Position numbers and translations under genes: made by a program
From: an uncultured Clostridia bacterium
GTDB taxonomy: Bacteria; Bacillota; Clostridia; Oscillospirales; Oscillospiraceae
Direction of reading: 5' to 3'
Assembly (NCBI GenBank): GCA_946186375.1
Contig: CAMHMZ010000021.1
Span: 1-39,513 of the forward strand
Length of the DNA stretch: 39,513 nucleotides
The notes under the pieces: generated by a model
What the model was told of the DNA's origin: nothing
Databases searched by the model: none
What the model saw: only the letters and a program-made list of their open reading frames with translations
Shown: positions 22,836 to 30,432 of the stretch, in pieces
How positions within the stretch are numbered: position 1 is the stretch's first letter
How the letters are laid out: each line of letters begins with the position of its first letter

Positions 22836-23429
22836 TTAAGACTGTTTGATGATAGAATAGTGCGCAGTATCCTCCATGACGAGACGCAGCGCCGTCTGAT
22901 TCAGCATCCCGTCCATGACGCTTTTGCGCAGAGCGTAATAGGGTGCGCTGCCATTCTTACAGGCCGTCCAGTACGGCGCGTGGATATCCCGCGTCATCTC
23001 CCAGGAGAGACGGCCGGCGTCCTTCGCGGTAACGGCATTGATCCGGTCACAGGGCATGCCGTTGACAAAGAAATCCTCAAAGGCGCGATACGCCTCCTCC
23101 GGATCAGCCTCCGGGGCGACCGCATACTGCTCTCCGAACGCGGCAGCCACGGCGCAGAGCGAATCCTGCCTTCCTCCGTCCTCTGCCAGAAGCGTACACA
23201 TCAGTGCGGCATAGCGCGTCTCAGTGTCGGTGATCTGAGCTTGCAGCCAGCCGTGGATGTTTCCCTCGTCGATCACGCTCTCCAGTGGGGGCAGCGTCTT
23301 TTCAAAGCGCCAAGTATCTTCGATCCATCCCTCCGCCTTTGCATGGGCGGCGAGCGCCTTCGTCAGCTCCTCCTGATGGCCGATCTTGCCGTACAGCCAG
23401 TGGTGGATGGGCCCCAAAACCATGCTCAT
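22836..23429 (-). CDS. unknown 197-residue protein of the DUF1858/ferredoxin operon
   Basis: I do not recognise this family with certainty. The protein is soluble, acidic and mostly helical, starting MSMVLGPIHHWLYGKIGHQE. It has several conserved-looking His and Cys residues (GPIHHWL; NGMPCDRIN; WEMTRDIHAPYW; EDTAHYS). Histidines near both ends within a helical protein would suit metal or haem binding, but that is speculation. Its close placement between DUF1858 and ferredoxin genes and beside a Crp/Fnr regulator points to a redox or nitrosative-stress role. Confidence 0.6.
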   Translation of the reverse strand: MSMVLGPIHHWLYGKIGHQEELTKALAAHAKAEGWIEDTWRFEKTLPPLESVIDEGNIHGWLQAQITDTETRYAALMCTLLAEDGGRQDSLCAVAAAFGEQYAVAPEADPEEAYRAFEDFFVNGMPCDRINAVTAKDAGRLSWEMTRDIHAPYWTACKNGSAPYYALRKSVMDGMLNQTALRLVMEDTAHYSIIKQS

Positions 23430-23434
23430 CTCGC

Positions 23435-23650
23435 TCAGCCCCTTTCGTGGGCGATGCGGGCATTTACTGCATAGACCACCTTGTCCGCCTCCAGCCCGTG
23501 GACAGCGCAGGCGTCTTCCAGACTCTCCGCCTGGGAGGCGGGGCAGCCCAGGCAGTGCATGCCGCAGGCCATCAGCACCGAGATGGTCTCGGGGTAAGTA
23601 TTGACGATCTCGCCGACCAGGGTCTTGCCGGTCACATATGTATTATCCAT
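23435..23650 (-). CDS. DUF1858 domain protein
   Basis: A 71-residue protein that is only a DUF1858 domain: VGEIVNTYPETISVLMACG, then MHCLGCPASQAESLEDAC, and VYAVNARI at the end. The conserved C-x3-C-x2-C pattern (CGMHCLGC) is present. DUF1858 proteins occur with hybrid-cluster proteins and DUF438/hemerythrin proteins in anaerobes. A DUF1858-like domain also opens the DUF438 protein at 28858-30351. It is the first gene of its operon, reading away from the Crp/Fnr promoter. Confidence 0.9.
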   Translation of the reverse strand: MDNTYVTGKTLVGEIVNTYPETISVLMACGMHCLGCPASQAESLEDACAVHGLEADKVVYAVNARIAHERG

Positions 23651-23702
23651 AATTGATTCCTCCTTGCGTTTTCGTCTGCATTCTACTATACTGTCCTTGA
23701 CT

Positions 23703-23725
23703 TGTATGTTGGAGCGACAACATTT
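23703..23725. promoter_or_regulatory. putative Crp/Fnr-family binding site, copy 1
   Basis: TGTATGTTG (23703-23711), six bases, CAACATTT (23718-23725); the core ATGTTG-N6-CAACAT is a perfect palindrome. It is 9 bases before the Crp/Fnr start codon and upstream of the divergent DUF1858 operon. A minus-strand TAGAAT (complement of 23680-23685) would place the site at -41.5 of that operon. At its own gene the site should repress. A second copy lies at the DUF438 promoter. Confidence 0.6.
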
Positions 23726-23733
23726 GAGGTGAA

Positions 23734-24414
23734 ATGATGATGAATCTTGCCTTTCTATCCAATACCAATCTCTTTCGAGGCATCCGGGAGGAGGAACTGC
23801 AATCCCTGCTGCCCTGCCTGAACGCCCATGAAAAGCGATTTGATAAGGACGAGGTGATCTACCGCGCCGGGGACACGGTCTCGGAGATCGGGCTGGTGGA
23901 GAGCGGCAGCGTGAACATCCTTGTCAACTTCTACTGGGGCGGCAGCCACATCTTCGGCCATGTGGCCGCAGGGCAGCTCTTTGCGGAGACCTATGCCGCC
24001 ATCCCCGGCAAGGAGCTGCTGGTAGACGTGGTGGCTGCGGAGAAATGCGAAGTCCTGTTTTTGAATTTGGATAAGCTGCTCACCACCTGTCAGAGCGGCT
24101 GCAGCTTCCACAACCGGATCATCCACAATCTGATCCGCATCTCCGCCGGAAAGAATCTGGCCCTCTCCGAGCGCATGATGCACACCGCGCCTAAATCCAT
24201 CCGGGAGCGGCTGTTGTCCTACCTCTCAGAACAGGCGGTGGAGCACGGCAGCGCGCATTTTACCATTCCCTTTTCCCGTCAGCAGCTGGCGGATTATCTG
24301 GGCGTGGACCGCAGCGCTCTGTCCAACGAGCTGAGCAAGATGCAGCGGGACGGCCTGCTGAGCTTTCGCAAGAGCGAGTTTACCTTGAAAGAGGGGGCGG
24401 GAGAGCATGCATGA
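23734..24414 (+). CDS. Crp/Fnr family regulator
   Basis: A 226-residue regulator with TGAGGTG upstream. The N-terminal cyclic-nucleotide-like beta-roll (about 10-130) has the RAGDTVSEIGLVESGSVNIL block. A long dimer helix follows. The winged helix (about 165-215) has FSRQQLADYLGVDRSALSNE, the Crp-type recognition helix. There is no N-terminal Fnr Fe-S cysteine cluster. It may sense haem/NO like HcpR/DNR types, judging from the adjacent ferredoxin and DUF1858 genes. The DUF488 gene overlaps its end by 8 bases. Confidence 0.9.
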   Translation: MMMNLAFLSNTNLFRGIREEELQSLLPCLNAHEKRFDKDEVIYRAGDTVSEIGLVESGSVNILVNFYWGGSHIFGHVAAGQLFAETYAAIPGKELLVDVVAAEKCEVLFLNLDKLLTTCQSGCSFHNRIIHNLIRISAGKNLALSERMMHTAPKSIRERLLSYLSEQAVEHGSAHFTIPFSRQQLADYLGVDRSALSNELSKMQRDGLLSFRKSEFTLKEGAGEHA

Positions 24415-24763
24415 GCTTCGATGCAGACGCATCTATGTCACAGCCGGAGATGACGACGGCTTTCGCGTTTTGGTGGACCGCCTCTGGCCGCGCGGCGTAA
24501 AAAAAGACAGCGCGCAGATCGACCACTGGGCGAAGGAGGTCGCACCGTCTACTGAACTGCGCAAGTGGTTCGGGCACGCCCCGGAGAAATACGCGGAATT
24601 CTCGGCCCTGTATGTCGCCGAGCTGGAACGAAACCCGGACGCGAAAGCCTTTCGGATCGAGATCCGCGAGAGGCTGAATGAAGGAAATGTTACCCTGCTC
24701 TACGCCGCGAAGGATGAAACCTGCAACCATGCGGCAGTATTGAAAAGCTGGCTGGAAGTATAA
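24407..24763 (+). CDS. DUF488 (YeaO-like) protein
   Basis: A 118-residue protein. The diagnostic FRVLVDRLWPRGVKKD (about 25-40) is followed by DHWAKEVAPSTELRKWFGH, FSALYVAELERN and VTLLYAAKDETCNHAAVL, full length for DUF488. The family's function is unknown; it is often next to stress or nitrosative-defence genes. It is translationally coupled to the Crp/Fnr gene. Confidence 0.92.
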   Translation: MHELRCRRIYVTAGDDDGFRVLVDRLWPRGVKKDSAQIDHWAKEVAPSTELRKWFGHAPEKYAEFSALYVAELERNPDAKAFRIEIRERLNEGNVTLLYAAKDETCNHAAVLKSWLEV

Positions 24764-24775
24764 ACGCAGGAAAAG

Positions 24776-24812
24776 GATCAGAGGACCTTATTCGGCCTCC
24801 AGATCTTTTTTT
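24776..24812 (+). terminator. terminator after the Crp-DUF488 unit
   Basis: GATC (24776-24779) and GAGG (24781-24784) pair with CCTC (24796-24799) and GATC (24802-24805), followed by TTTTTTT. It ends the Crp/Fnr-DUF488 transcript. Confidence 0.7.
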
Positions 24813-24881
24813 GACGGAAGAGATGTCTATGCCGACTTCTGCCAAGGTCGATTTATCTCGTATCTCATAACGAATAAGAAC

Positions 24882-24919
24882 GGCTGTAAACGAAGAAAGC
24901 CTATTCGTCGTTTACAGCC
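24882..24919 (-). terminator. inverted repeat downstream of the lipoprotein operon
   Basis: GGCTGTAAACGA (24882-24893) and TCGTTTACAGCC (24908-24919) are exact 12-bp arms. The repeat lies about 45 bases after the lipoprotein stop on the minus strand and probably terminates that five-gene operon. The rest of 24764-24962 shows no gene. Confidence 0.55.
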
Positions 24920-24962
24920 TCTTTATATAGCGTACCTTAATTGTTATGAGCGTCTCGCTTTT

Positions 24963-25508
24963 CTACTCACAGAAGATCGTCAGCGAAACATTGCCCTGGC
25001 CAAGTCGGTCTGTCAGTTCCTGAATGGTCAGATCCGTGACCTTTCCCAGCCTCGTATAGGTCCAAGAATTGGAGCCGTAAAAAATCACGATCTGATTTCC
25101 GGCATAGAGGACGATATCGCCCGCCTCTGTGACGGTCTGCACATCGTTTCTCGGCAGGCTCGTTCCGAGAGAACCTACCTGCTCAAAACCGCCGTACATG
25201 GACATGGAAATCGTCAGCGGTTTGTCCGCTGCAAGCTCCCGCAGGGCAGCAACGCTCTCGTTATCTTCCCACTGGACCGCGACCTCAGTTTCTCCGATCA
25301 TCAGCTTCATTTCCGCTTCCTCCTCTGCGTCAACTGGCAGGACTTCTGGGTCTTCCGCCGCTGCGGGTTCTTGCGTTGCGATGGGCGAAGATGCTGCCTC
25401 TGTCGGCTGCGGCATAACTGCCTCCGGCTGCGCTGAATCGTTCCCGCAGGCAGAGAGAAGCACAGAACAAATCAGCATCATCGGCAGAATAAGCCATTTC
25501 TTCCTCAT
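24963..25508 (-). CDS. lipoprotein with cyclophilin-like domain
   Basis: A 181-residue protein. The signal peptide ends in the lipobox LLSACG (Cys about 21). A Pro/Ala/Glu-rich linker runs to about residue 62. The C-terminal domain (about 65-181) has the cyclophilin_like pattern: KLMIGETEVAVQWEDNESV, then ALRELAA, PLTISMSMYGGFEQVGSLG, GDIVLYAGNQIVIFYGSNSW and TYTRLGKV. Such domains are often encoded with flavodoxin genes in Clostridia, as here (4-base overlap with the Fe-S flavoprotein gene). The role outside the membrane is unknown. Confidence 0.85.
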   Translation of the reverse strand: MRKKWLILPMMLICSVLLSACGNDSAQPEAVMPQPTEAASSPIATQEPAAAEDPEVLPVDAEEEAEMKLMIGETEVAVQWEDNESVAALRELAADKPLTISMSMYGGFEQVGSLGTSLPRNDVQTVTEAGDIVLYAGNQIVIFYGSNSWTYTRLGKVTDLTIQELTDRLGQGNVSLTIFCE

Positions 25509-26044
25509 ACAGCCTTGCCCATTTCGTAGGCCTTATCCAAGACGGGGCTGCCTTGGATCTCGCCGGTCTCCGTAACGCCGCCGCCAAAGACCGTGCCGGC
25601 GAGTCTGGCCTTCTCAAAACACTCGACCCAGCCTTCCAGACCGCTCTGTGCTCTCTGGGGGACATAGTCCTCATCCTCCGCCGCGGAGGAGAGGAAGTAC
25701 ACGTCACGGAAGCGATAGTCCGCCACGAACAAGGGATTGGCCCGATCCAGCAGCGTCTTCATCTGACCGCTCATTTCGTAGTAGTAGATGGGCGTGGCGA
25801 AAACCAGCACGTCGGCCTGCTCCATCTTGGGCACGATCTCGGCCATATCGTCCTTGATGGCGCACTTGCCCGTCCTCTGGCAGGCAAAGCAGCCCAGGCA
25901 GAAGCGATAGTTCTTTTCACGCATCCGGATGATCTCCACGTCGTTCCCGGCCTCTGCGGCACCTTTGCCAAAGGCCTCGGCCAGGGCTTCGGAGTTGCTG
26001 TTCCTGCGGGGGCTGGTAGAGAGAATGACAACTTTCTTATTCAT
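25505..26044 (-). CDS. iron-sulfur flavoprotein/NAD(P)H oxidoreductase
   Basis: A 179-residue flavodoxin-fold protein. The FMN loop is [13 protein letters not shown] (about 8-20). The compact cluster motif [14 protein letters not shown] (C-x2-C-x2-C-x5-C, about 45-58) and the dimer/flavin segment [19 protein letters not shown] follow. It resembles the Isf-like protein at 6303-6941 but is shorter. Start ATG 26044 overlaps the acetyltransferase stop by 8 bases. It is probably an electron carrier in the LysR-controlled operon. Confidence 0.88.
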   Translation of the reverse strand: MNKKVVILSTSPRRNSNSEALAEAFGKGAAEAGNDVEIIRMREKNYRFCLGCFACQRTGKCAIKDDMAEIVPKMEQADVLVFATPIYYYEMSGQMKTLLDRANPLFVADYRFRDVYFLSSAAEDEDYVPQRAQSGLEGWVECFEKARLAGTVFGGGVTETGEIQGSPVLDKAYEMGKAV

Positions 26045-26621
26045 TTTCCTCTGTCCTTTCAATCGTTTTGATGATCTTTGCCGGGACGCCTGCGGCTACA
26101 GTATTGGCTGGGACATCCTTCGTTACGATTGCGCCTGCCGCAATGACCGCACCGTCGCCGATACTGACGCCGGGAAGCACCGTTACATTTGCTCCCAGCC
26201 AGACTCTTTTGCCGATATGGATCGGTGCGGGGTGCAGATCGCCGCGGTGGTTGGGATCGAGATCATGGTTCAGTGTGACCAGCGTGGCGTGGTGGCCGAT
26301 CAGCGCGCCGTCGTCAATATAGACGCCGCCCTGATCCTGCATAGTGCAGCCGGTGTTGATGAACACATGCTGCCCGATGTGGATGCTCTTCCCGCAGTCG
26401 GTATAGAACGGCGGGATCAGCCCCAGCGTGGAATTGACGGGGTGGCCGGTCAGCTCTGCAAAGAGCCTTTGCAGCTCCTCCGGCGTGTGGTAGCCGGTGT
26501 TGATCTCGGCTGTTACCTTGAGCGCCTCCTGCGTTAGATAGCCGCTGTAGGCCATCTCCTCCGAGGGCAATTTCACGGTTTTGCCCGCATTTACATGATC
26601 CAAAAACTGCTGCAGTTCCAT
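26037..26621 (-). CDS. sugar O-acetyltransferase (maltose/galactoside acetyltransferase family)
   Basis: A 194-residue hexapeptide-repeat acyltransferase of usual length. The N-terminal Mac domain includes [20 protein letters not shown]. The left-handed beta-helix follows from about residue 75 ([59 protein letters not shown]). The catalytic His is in TLNHDLD. It moves acetyl from acetyl-CoA to a hydroxyl group. Its acceptor here is unknown. Confidence 0.9.
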   Translation of the reverse strand: MELQQFLDHVNAGKTVKLPSEEMAYSGYLTQEALKVTAEINTGYHTPEELQRLFAELTGHPVNSTLGLIPPFYTDCGKSIHIGQHVFINTGCTMQDQGGVYIDDGALIGHHATLVTLNHDLDPNHRGDLHPAPIHIGKRVWLGANVTVLPGVSIGDGAVIAAGAIVTKDVPANTVAAGVPAKIIKTIERTEENE

Positions 26622-26622
26622 T

Positions 26623-26838
26623 TTACACGCTCCGATTCATCTCGTAAACCAAATAATCCAAACAGCGGATCTTTCGCTCTTCGGCGTGGATACCGTCCAG
26701 AAGCTCCTTCCGATGCCGGGACAGGAGCTTTTGCGCTTTTGCGGTCTGCCCCTCCGCATAGAGCTGCATAAACTCTTCCGTTGCTGCATCGCCACAACCG
26801 GCGTCCCGCAGTGCCTGGGTCAGTTCCTCACCGCTCAT
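26623..26838 (-). CDS. small helical protein encoded between hydrolase and acetyltransferase
   Basis: A 71-residue protein, all helical by composition ([60 protein letters not shown]). It overlaps the hydrolase stop by 4 bases. It resembles short conserved proteins of clostridial acetyltransferase/oxidoreductase operons; the function is unknown. Confidence 0.7.
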   Translation of the reverse strand: MSGEELTQALRDAGCGDAATEEFMQLYAEGQTAKAQKLLSRHRKELLDGIHAEERKIRCLDYLVYEMNRSV

Positions 26839-27788
26839 TTCAGGTTGTCCTTGAAGAAGCGCTCCAGCTTATCGAATGGGATGCGGTCCACCCGGTCATA
26901 GAGGTCGATGTGCTCGGCGTCCTCCACGATGTACAGCTCCTTGGGTTCGGTGGCCATGTCGTAGGCCCGCTGGCTGAAGCCGAGGGAGTGGGCCCGGTCG
27001 CCTGCGATGAACAGAATGGGTCGGGGGCTGATCTCCTGAATATAGTCCAGAGCAAAGAAGTTCATCATGGACAGCATGGAGGTGGTGGTAAAGCCGCCGC
27101 TGGCATTGGGATGATGACCGCGCGCTACGGCGTAAAAGCGGTTCCACTCGTCGGTCAGCGGATCGACCTGCGGGCGCTTGTCGTACTCGTAGGGCTCTTC
27201 CGGGAAGCTGGGATTGTATTCGGGCGCGCCGTTTTCAAAGTCCACCCAGCGCTGGGCGGAAAGCTGCTGCTTCATGCCCTCGATCATAGCCTTGTCGCCG
27301 CCGAACATATAGCGGCCGTCAGTAATGTTGTACATGCTGGTGGTGGCGATGGCCTTGATGCGGGTGTCCACCTGGGCGGCACTGATGGCAAAGCCGCCGG
27401 AGCCGCAGATCCCGATGACGCCGATCTTCTCCCGGTCAACATAGGGGAGCTTTACGCCGAGGAAGTCCACCGCCGCGGAAAAGCTCTCCGCGGAGAGATC
27501 CGGGCTGGAGACATGCCGGGGCTCGCCGCCGGATTCGCCCATATAGACCTGGTCGAAGGTCAGCACCACAAAGCCGCGCTGGGCCAGCTCGTTGGCGTAG
27601 ACGCAGGGGCCCTGCTCTTTGACGCCTCCGTAGGGAGCACCCACGATCAGCGCAGGATGCTTCCGGGTTTTATCCAGATCCTTGACGGTATAGACATCCG
27701 CCGCGATGGCGATGCCATAGCGGTTATTATAGCGCACATGCTGGCGCTCCACGTTTTCATTCAGCTTGGTGATGTATCCGTAAGACAT
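26835..27788 (-). CDS. alpha/beta hydrolase with Cys-type nucleophile elbow
   Basis: A 317-residue hydrolase of the YcjY/dienelactone-hydrolase-like group. The oxyanion region is GAPYGGVKEQG. The nucleophile elbow reads IGICGSGGF, where Cys sits at the G-x-C position as in dienelactone hydrolases, though the next Ser is an alternative. The acid is near IAGDRAHS and the His is in VEDAEHIDLYD. It heads a five-gene operon and is expressed from TTGAAT-17-TATAAT (minus strand 27847-27819), overlapped by a putative LysR box. It may detoxify or remodel small esters or thioesters. Confidence 0.85.
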   Translation of the reverse strand: MSYGYITKLNENVERQHVRYNNRYGIAIAADVYTVKDLDKTRKHPALIVGAPYGGVKEQGPCVYANELAQRGFVVLTFDQVYMGESGGEPRHVSSPDLSAESFSAAVDFLGVKLPYVDREKIGVIGICGSGGFAISAAQVDTRIKAIATTSMYNITDGRYMFGGDKAMIEGMKQQLSAQRWVDFENGAPEYNPSFPEEPYEYDKRPQVDPLTDEWNRFYAVARGHHPNASGGFTTTSMLSMMNFFALDYIQEISPRPILFIAGDRAHSLGFSQRAYDMATEPKELYIVEDAEHIDLYDRVDRIPFDKLERFFKDNLK

Positions 27789-27818
27789 AAAATCTTCCTC
27801 CGTTTTTTTGATGGCTTC

Positions 27819-27880
27819 ATTATAACGGAGGAAGTTTTTATATTCAAATACTTATATTTGATAGGAAAGTATGCTATACT
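27819..27880. promoter_or_regulatory. divergent hydrolase/lysR promoter with LysR box
   Basis: On the minus strand, TTGAAT (complement of 27842-27847) is 17 bp from TATAAT (complement of 27819-27824) for the hydrolase operon. On the plus strand TATACT (27875-27880) serves lysR. The near palindrome TATTCAAATA-ctt-ATATTTGATA (27841-27862) overlaps the minus -35, a plausible LysR-type binding site for both directions. Confidence 0.7.
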
Positions 27881-27903
27881 CGCATGGAAAGGTGGCCTGT
27901 ACT

Positions 27904-28770
27904 ATGGATATCCGTCTGATGCAATACTATCTGGCAGTGGTTCGTGAGGGCAATATCTCCGCCGCAGCGGAGGCGCTGCACGTCTCTCAACCCGCACTCT
28001 CCCGGCAGATGAAGGATCTGGAGGAGGAACTGGGCGTCACGCTGTTCCAGCGCGGCAGCCGGAGGATCACCTTGACCGAGGAGGGCATGATCCTGCGCAA
28101 ACGCGCCGAGGATATGCTTCGGCTCCTGCAGCTGACCGAGGCGGAGCTGACGCAGGCGCGCGATACGGTCACGGGCGAAATTCACATTGGCGCAGGTGAA
28201 TCCCATGCCTTTCATTTCCTCTCCCGTGCGGCGGGGCAGCTCATGCGGGAGCATCCCGGTGTACGTGTCCATGTGGTCAGCGGTGATACAGCGGATCTGA
28301 TGGACCAGCTCAACAATGGCCTCTTGGATTTTTCGCTCATTTTCAGTGAGTTTGACCGTTCCCTGTATCACAGTCTTGTGCTGCCGCAGGAGGACTGCTT
28401 CGGCGTGTTGATGCGACGGGACAGCGAATTGGCCGAAAAGGAGGTTGTCACGATGGACGATCTGATCGGCAAACCGTTATTGATCTCCCGCGCTGCAGAC
28501 GGACAGCTGTGGAACGGGGATGAAACGCAGCACATGAATGTGGTCGGCACTTATAATCTGATCTACAACGCCTCCCTGATGGTCGAGGACGGCCTCGGCT
28601 ATGCGCTCTGCTTTGATAAGCTCATCAATGTCTCTGGCGAAAGCGTCCTTTGCTTCCGTCCGCTGACCCCGGAAATACGAGTTCAGGGTACGCTGATCTG
28701 GAAACGGTATCAGGTGTTATCGCCAGCTGTGAGGCTGTTCGTATCACTCTTACGCAAATCATTGCTATAA
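27904..28770 (+). CDS. LysR family regulator
   Basis: A 288-residue LysR regulator. ATG 27904 is chosen as the canonical start (MDIRLMQYYLAVVREGNISA), with GGAAAGGTGG upstream. The helix-turn-helix continues AAEALHVSQPALSRQMKDLE. The substrate-binding domain (about 90-288) is full length. It is divergent from the hydrolase-acetyltransferase-flavoprotein operon, its probable target. The inducer is unknown. Confidence 0.93.
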   Translation: MDIRLMQYYLAVVREGNISAAAEALHVSQPALSRQMKDLEEELGVTLFQRGSRRITLTEEGMILRKRAEDMLRLLQLTEAELTQARDTVTGEIHIGAGESHAFHFLSRAAGQLMREHPGVRVHVVSGDTADLMDQLNNGLLDFSLIFSEFDRSLYHSLVLPQEDCFGVLMRRDSELAEKEVVTMDDLIGKPLLISRAADGQLWNGDETQHMNVVGTYNLIYNASLMVEDGLGYALCFDKLINVSGESVLCFRPLTPEIRVQGTLIWKRYQVLSPAVRLFVSLLRKSLL

Positions 28771-28792
28771 GGGATCAAATAATACACAAAAT

Positions 28793-28841
28793 AAAAAACC
28801 TGGGACTTCTCCGGACGGATTCAGAGAAGTCCCAGGTTTTT
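28793..28841. terminator. strong bidirectional terminator
   Basis: AAAAAACCTGGGACTTCTC (28793-28811) pairs with GAGAAGTCCCAGGTTTTT (28824-28841), an 18-bp perfect stem with A and T runs. It ends both lysR (plus) and the DUF438 gene (minus). Confidence 0.93.
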
Positions 28842-28857
28842 CTATTGATCACTCATA

Positions 28858-30351
28858 TTATTTCTGAAAATGTGCTTTGGCAAATTCCATGTCCTGCACG
28901 ACCTCGACCGTGCCGAGATACTTGCGTTCCTTATCGCGCACGGCCATGTAGGTGACGAGGAAGGTCTTGCCGTTTTTCTCCATCCAGACGGGGACGCTGT
29001 CCCGGCGACCGGCGCGGAAATCGTCGATGATGGCGCGCACCATGGGCTCGATCTTCGGCGGGTGGCAGGAGAAGACCTCCCGGTCGATAGCCATGCCGGG
29101 GCGCTTGAAGACCTTGGGACCCTCGTTGAAGAAGCGGTTATAATTGTCCGCGTCCACAAAGGTCAGCTCCAAGGGGATGGTGTTGAGAAGCGCCGTCAGC
29201 TGCTCCACCGTCATGTGCCCGCCGGGCATCACGATCTCGCCCTCCACGGGCGTGGGAGCCGGTACACGCTGCTTTTCGGCCTCATCCCAGGTCTCGCCCG
29301 CCACCCCCAGGCAATCGGCGTAGTCCTTGGAATCCCGGTAGATGCCGAACCACTCGTCCTCGGTGAAATTCACCGCGCAGATGGGAAAGAGGATGTTCTG
29401 CTCCTTGTAGATCATCTCCTCCGCCCGCTTGAGGACCGCCTGCACACGCTCGCTCCAGGCGGCGTCATACAAGGTCGCTTTTGCCAGCGCACCCAGCTCA
29501 TCCCGGATCTCGTCGTCCACAGTCCACATCACGTCAGAAGGGCCGGAGACCTCATAGCGCACCTTCAGCAACGGATAGAGCAGATCGCCCTTCTTGGCAT
29601 AGTGGACGGAGAGCTCGCGGATCTTCCCCAGCAGCTCACCAGACTCCTCGCCGGCGGTCAGTTTCTCCTGCGCCTGCTTCAGCCAGGTCTCCAGGTTCTC
29701 GTTTTCCCGCGTCAGAGTATGCAGTGGGTGGCCGGGAATGGCGATCAGCGCCGCAGCCAGCTCCTTCTTGTTGCCGTAATCCTTCTTCGTGGCCAGCTCC
29801 TTCGCCCGCTGCACAGAGGCCATGACCTCCTTTTCGGCATTGGCGATCTTCTCCTCGCGCGTCGAGCCATGGAAGAGAGCGGAGTGCACATCACAGAGCT
29901 TCTGCACCTCAGTGATAGGCGTGCCTTCCTTCATCAGCTCCTGCTCGGCCTTCATGATCTCGCTGGCCTCCACGTCGCCGAACTCTTTGACGAAATCTGC
30001 CCGGACGCTCTCCAGGGCTTCGCCCGCGCCCAGACGGCGGAGATAGGCCTTGAGCTGCTCGGTGCGGTAATCGCTCTGCACCGGAGCGGCAGCCGGGGCG
30101 TCAGGGACACTCACGGAAGCGGGCATCGCGCCGGAGAGTGTGAATCCCTTCTGCATCAGCGTCATGACGATCTTCTCCATAGGGATGCCCTTCATCTTGG
30201 CTCCCTTGGGGATGGTCATGACCTTGGCCACAGAGTTGAGCATAGCGGGCTTCTTGATCTCCGAAAAGCCCAGCTCGGCGAGGATCTCCTGCAGCTCCGG
30301 GTTCTCTTTCACCAGCTCATAGACAGAACGACTCAGATTCAATTCTTTCAT
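28858..30351 (-). CDS. DUF1858-DUF438-hemerythrin-PAS protein
   Basis: A 497-residue multi-domain protein. It has an N-terminal DUF1858-like domain (about 1-70), a linker, DUF438 (about 95-160), and a hemerythrin-type four-helix domain (about 170-330, with His/Glu ligands in VHSALFHGS, GHPLHTL, LSVHYAKKGDLLYP and IYKEQNILFP). It ends in a C-terminal PAS domain (about 380-497, with FSCHPPKIEPMVRAIIDDF). Such proteins bind O2 or NO at a di-iron site. They are linked to nitrosative and oxygen stress in anaerobes, though the output is unknown. Its promoter carries the second copy of the Crp/Fnr motif at -41.5. Confidence 0.92.
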   Translation of the reverse strand: MKELNLSRSVYELVKENPELQEILAELGFSEIKKPAMLNSVAKVMTIPKGAKMKGIPMEKIVMTLMQKGFTLSGAMPASVSVPDAPAAAPVQSDYRTEQLKAYLRRLGAGEALESVRADFVKEFGDVEASEIMKAEQELMKEGTPITEVQKLCDVHSALFHGSTREEKIANAEKEVMASVQRAKELATKKDYGNKKELAAALIAIPGHPLHTLTRENENLETWLKQAQEKLTAGEESGELLGKIRELSVHYAKKGDLLYPLLKVRYEVSGPSDVMWTVDDEIRDELGALAKATLYDAAWSERVQAVLKRAEEMIYKEQNILFPICAVNFTEDEWFGIYRDSKDYADCLGVAGETWDEAEKQRVPAPTPVEGEIVMPGGHMTVEQLTALLNTIPLELTFVDADNYNRFFNEGPKVFKRPGMAIDREVFSCHPPKIEPMVRAIIDDFRAGRRDSVPVWMEKNGKTFLVTYMAVRDKERKYLGTVEVVQDMEFAKAHFQK

Positions 30352-30386
30352 GATTGCATTCGCTCCCTTCGTTTTTTTCTGGGCTC

Positions 30387-30432
30387 AGTATACCACGGCA
30401 CCGTTAGTCTGTATGTTGTTTCAACAACTTTT
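30387..30432 (-). promoter_or_regulatory. DUF438 promoter with Crp/Fnr-type site, copy 2
   Basis: The plus strand reads TGTATGTTG (30410-30418), six bases, CAACTTTTT (30425-30433), matching the Crp/Fnr promoter copy. On the minus strand, -10 TATACT is the complement of 30387-30392, which puts the motif centre (30421.5) at -41.5 from the predicted start, the classical activator position. No good -35 is present, as expected for an activated promoter. The site overlaps the end of the MATE gene. Confidence 0.65.
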
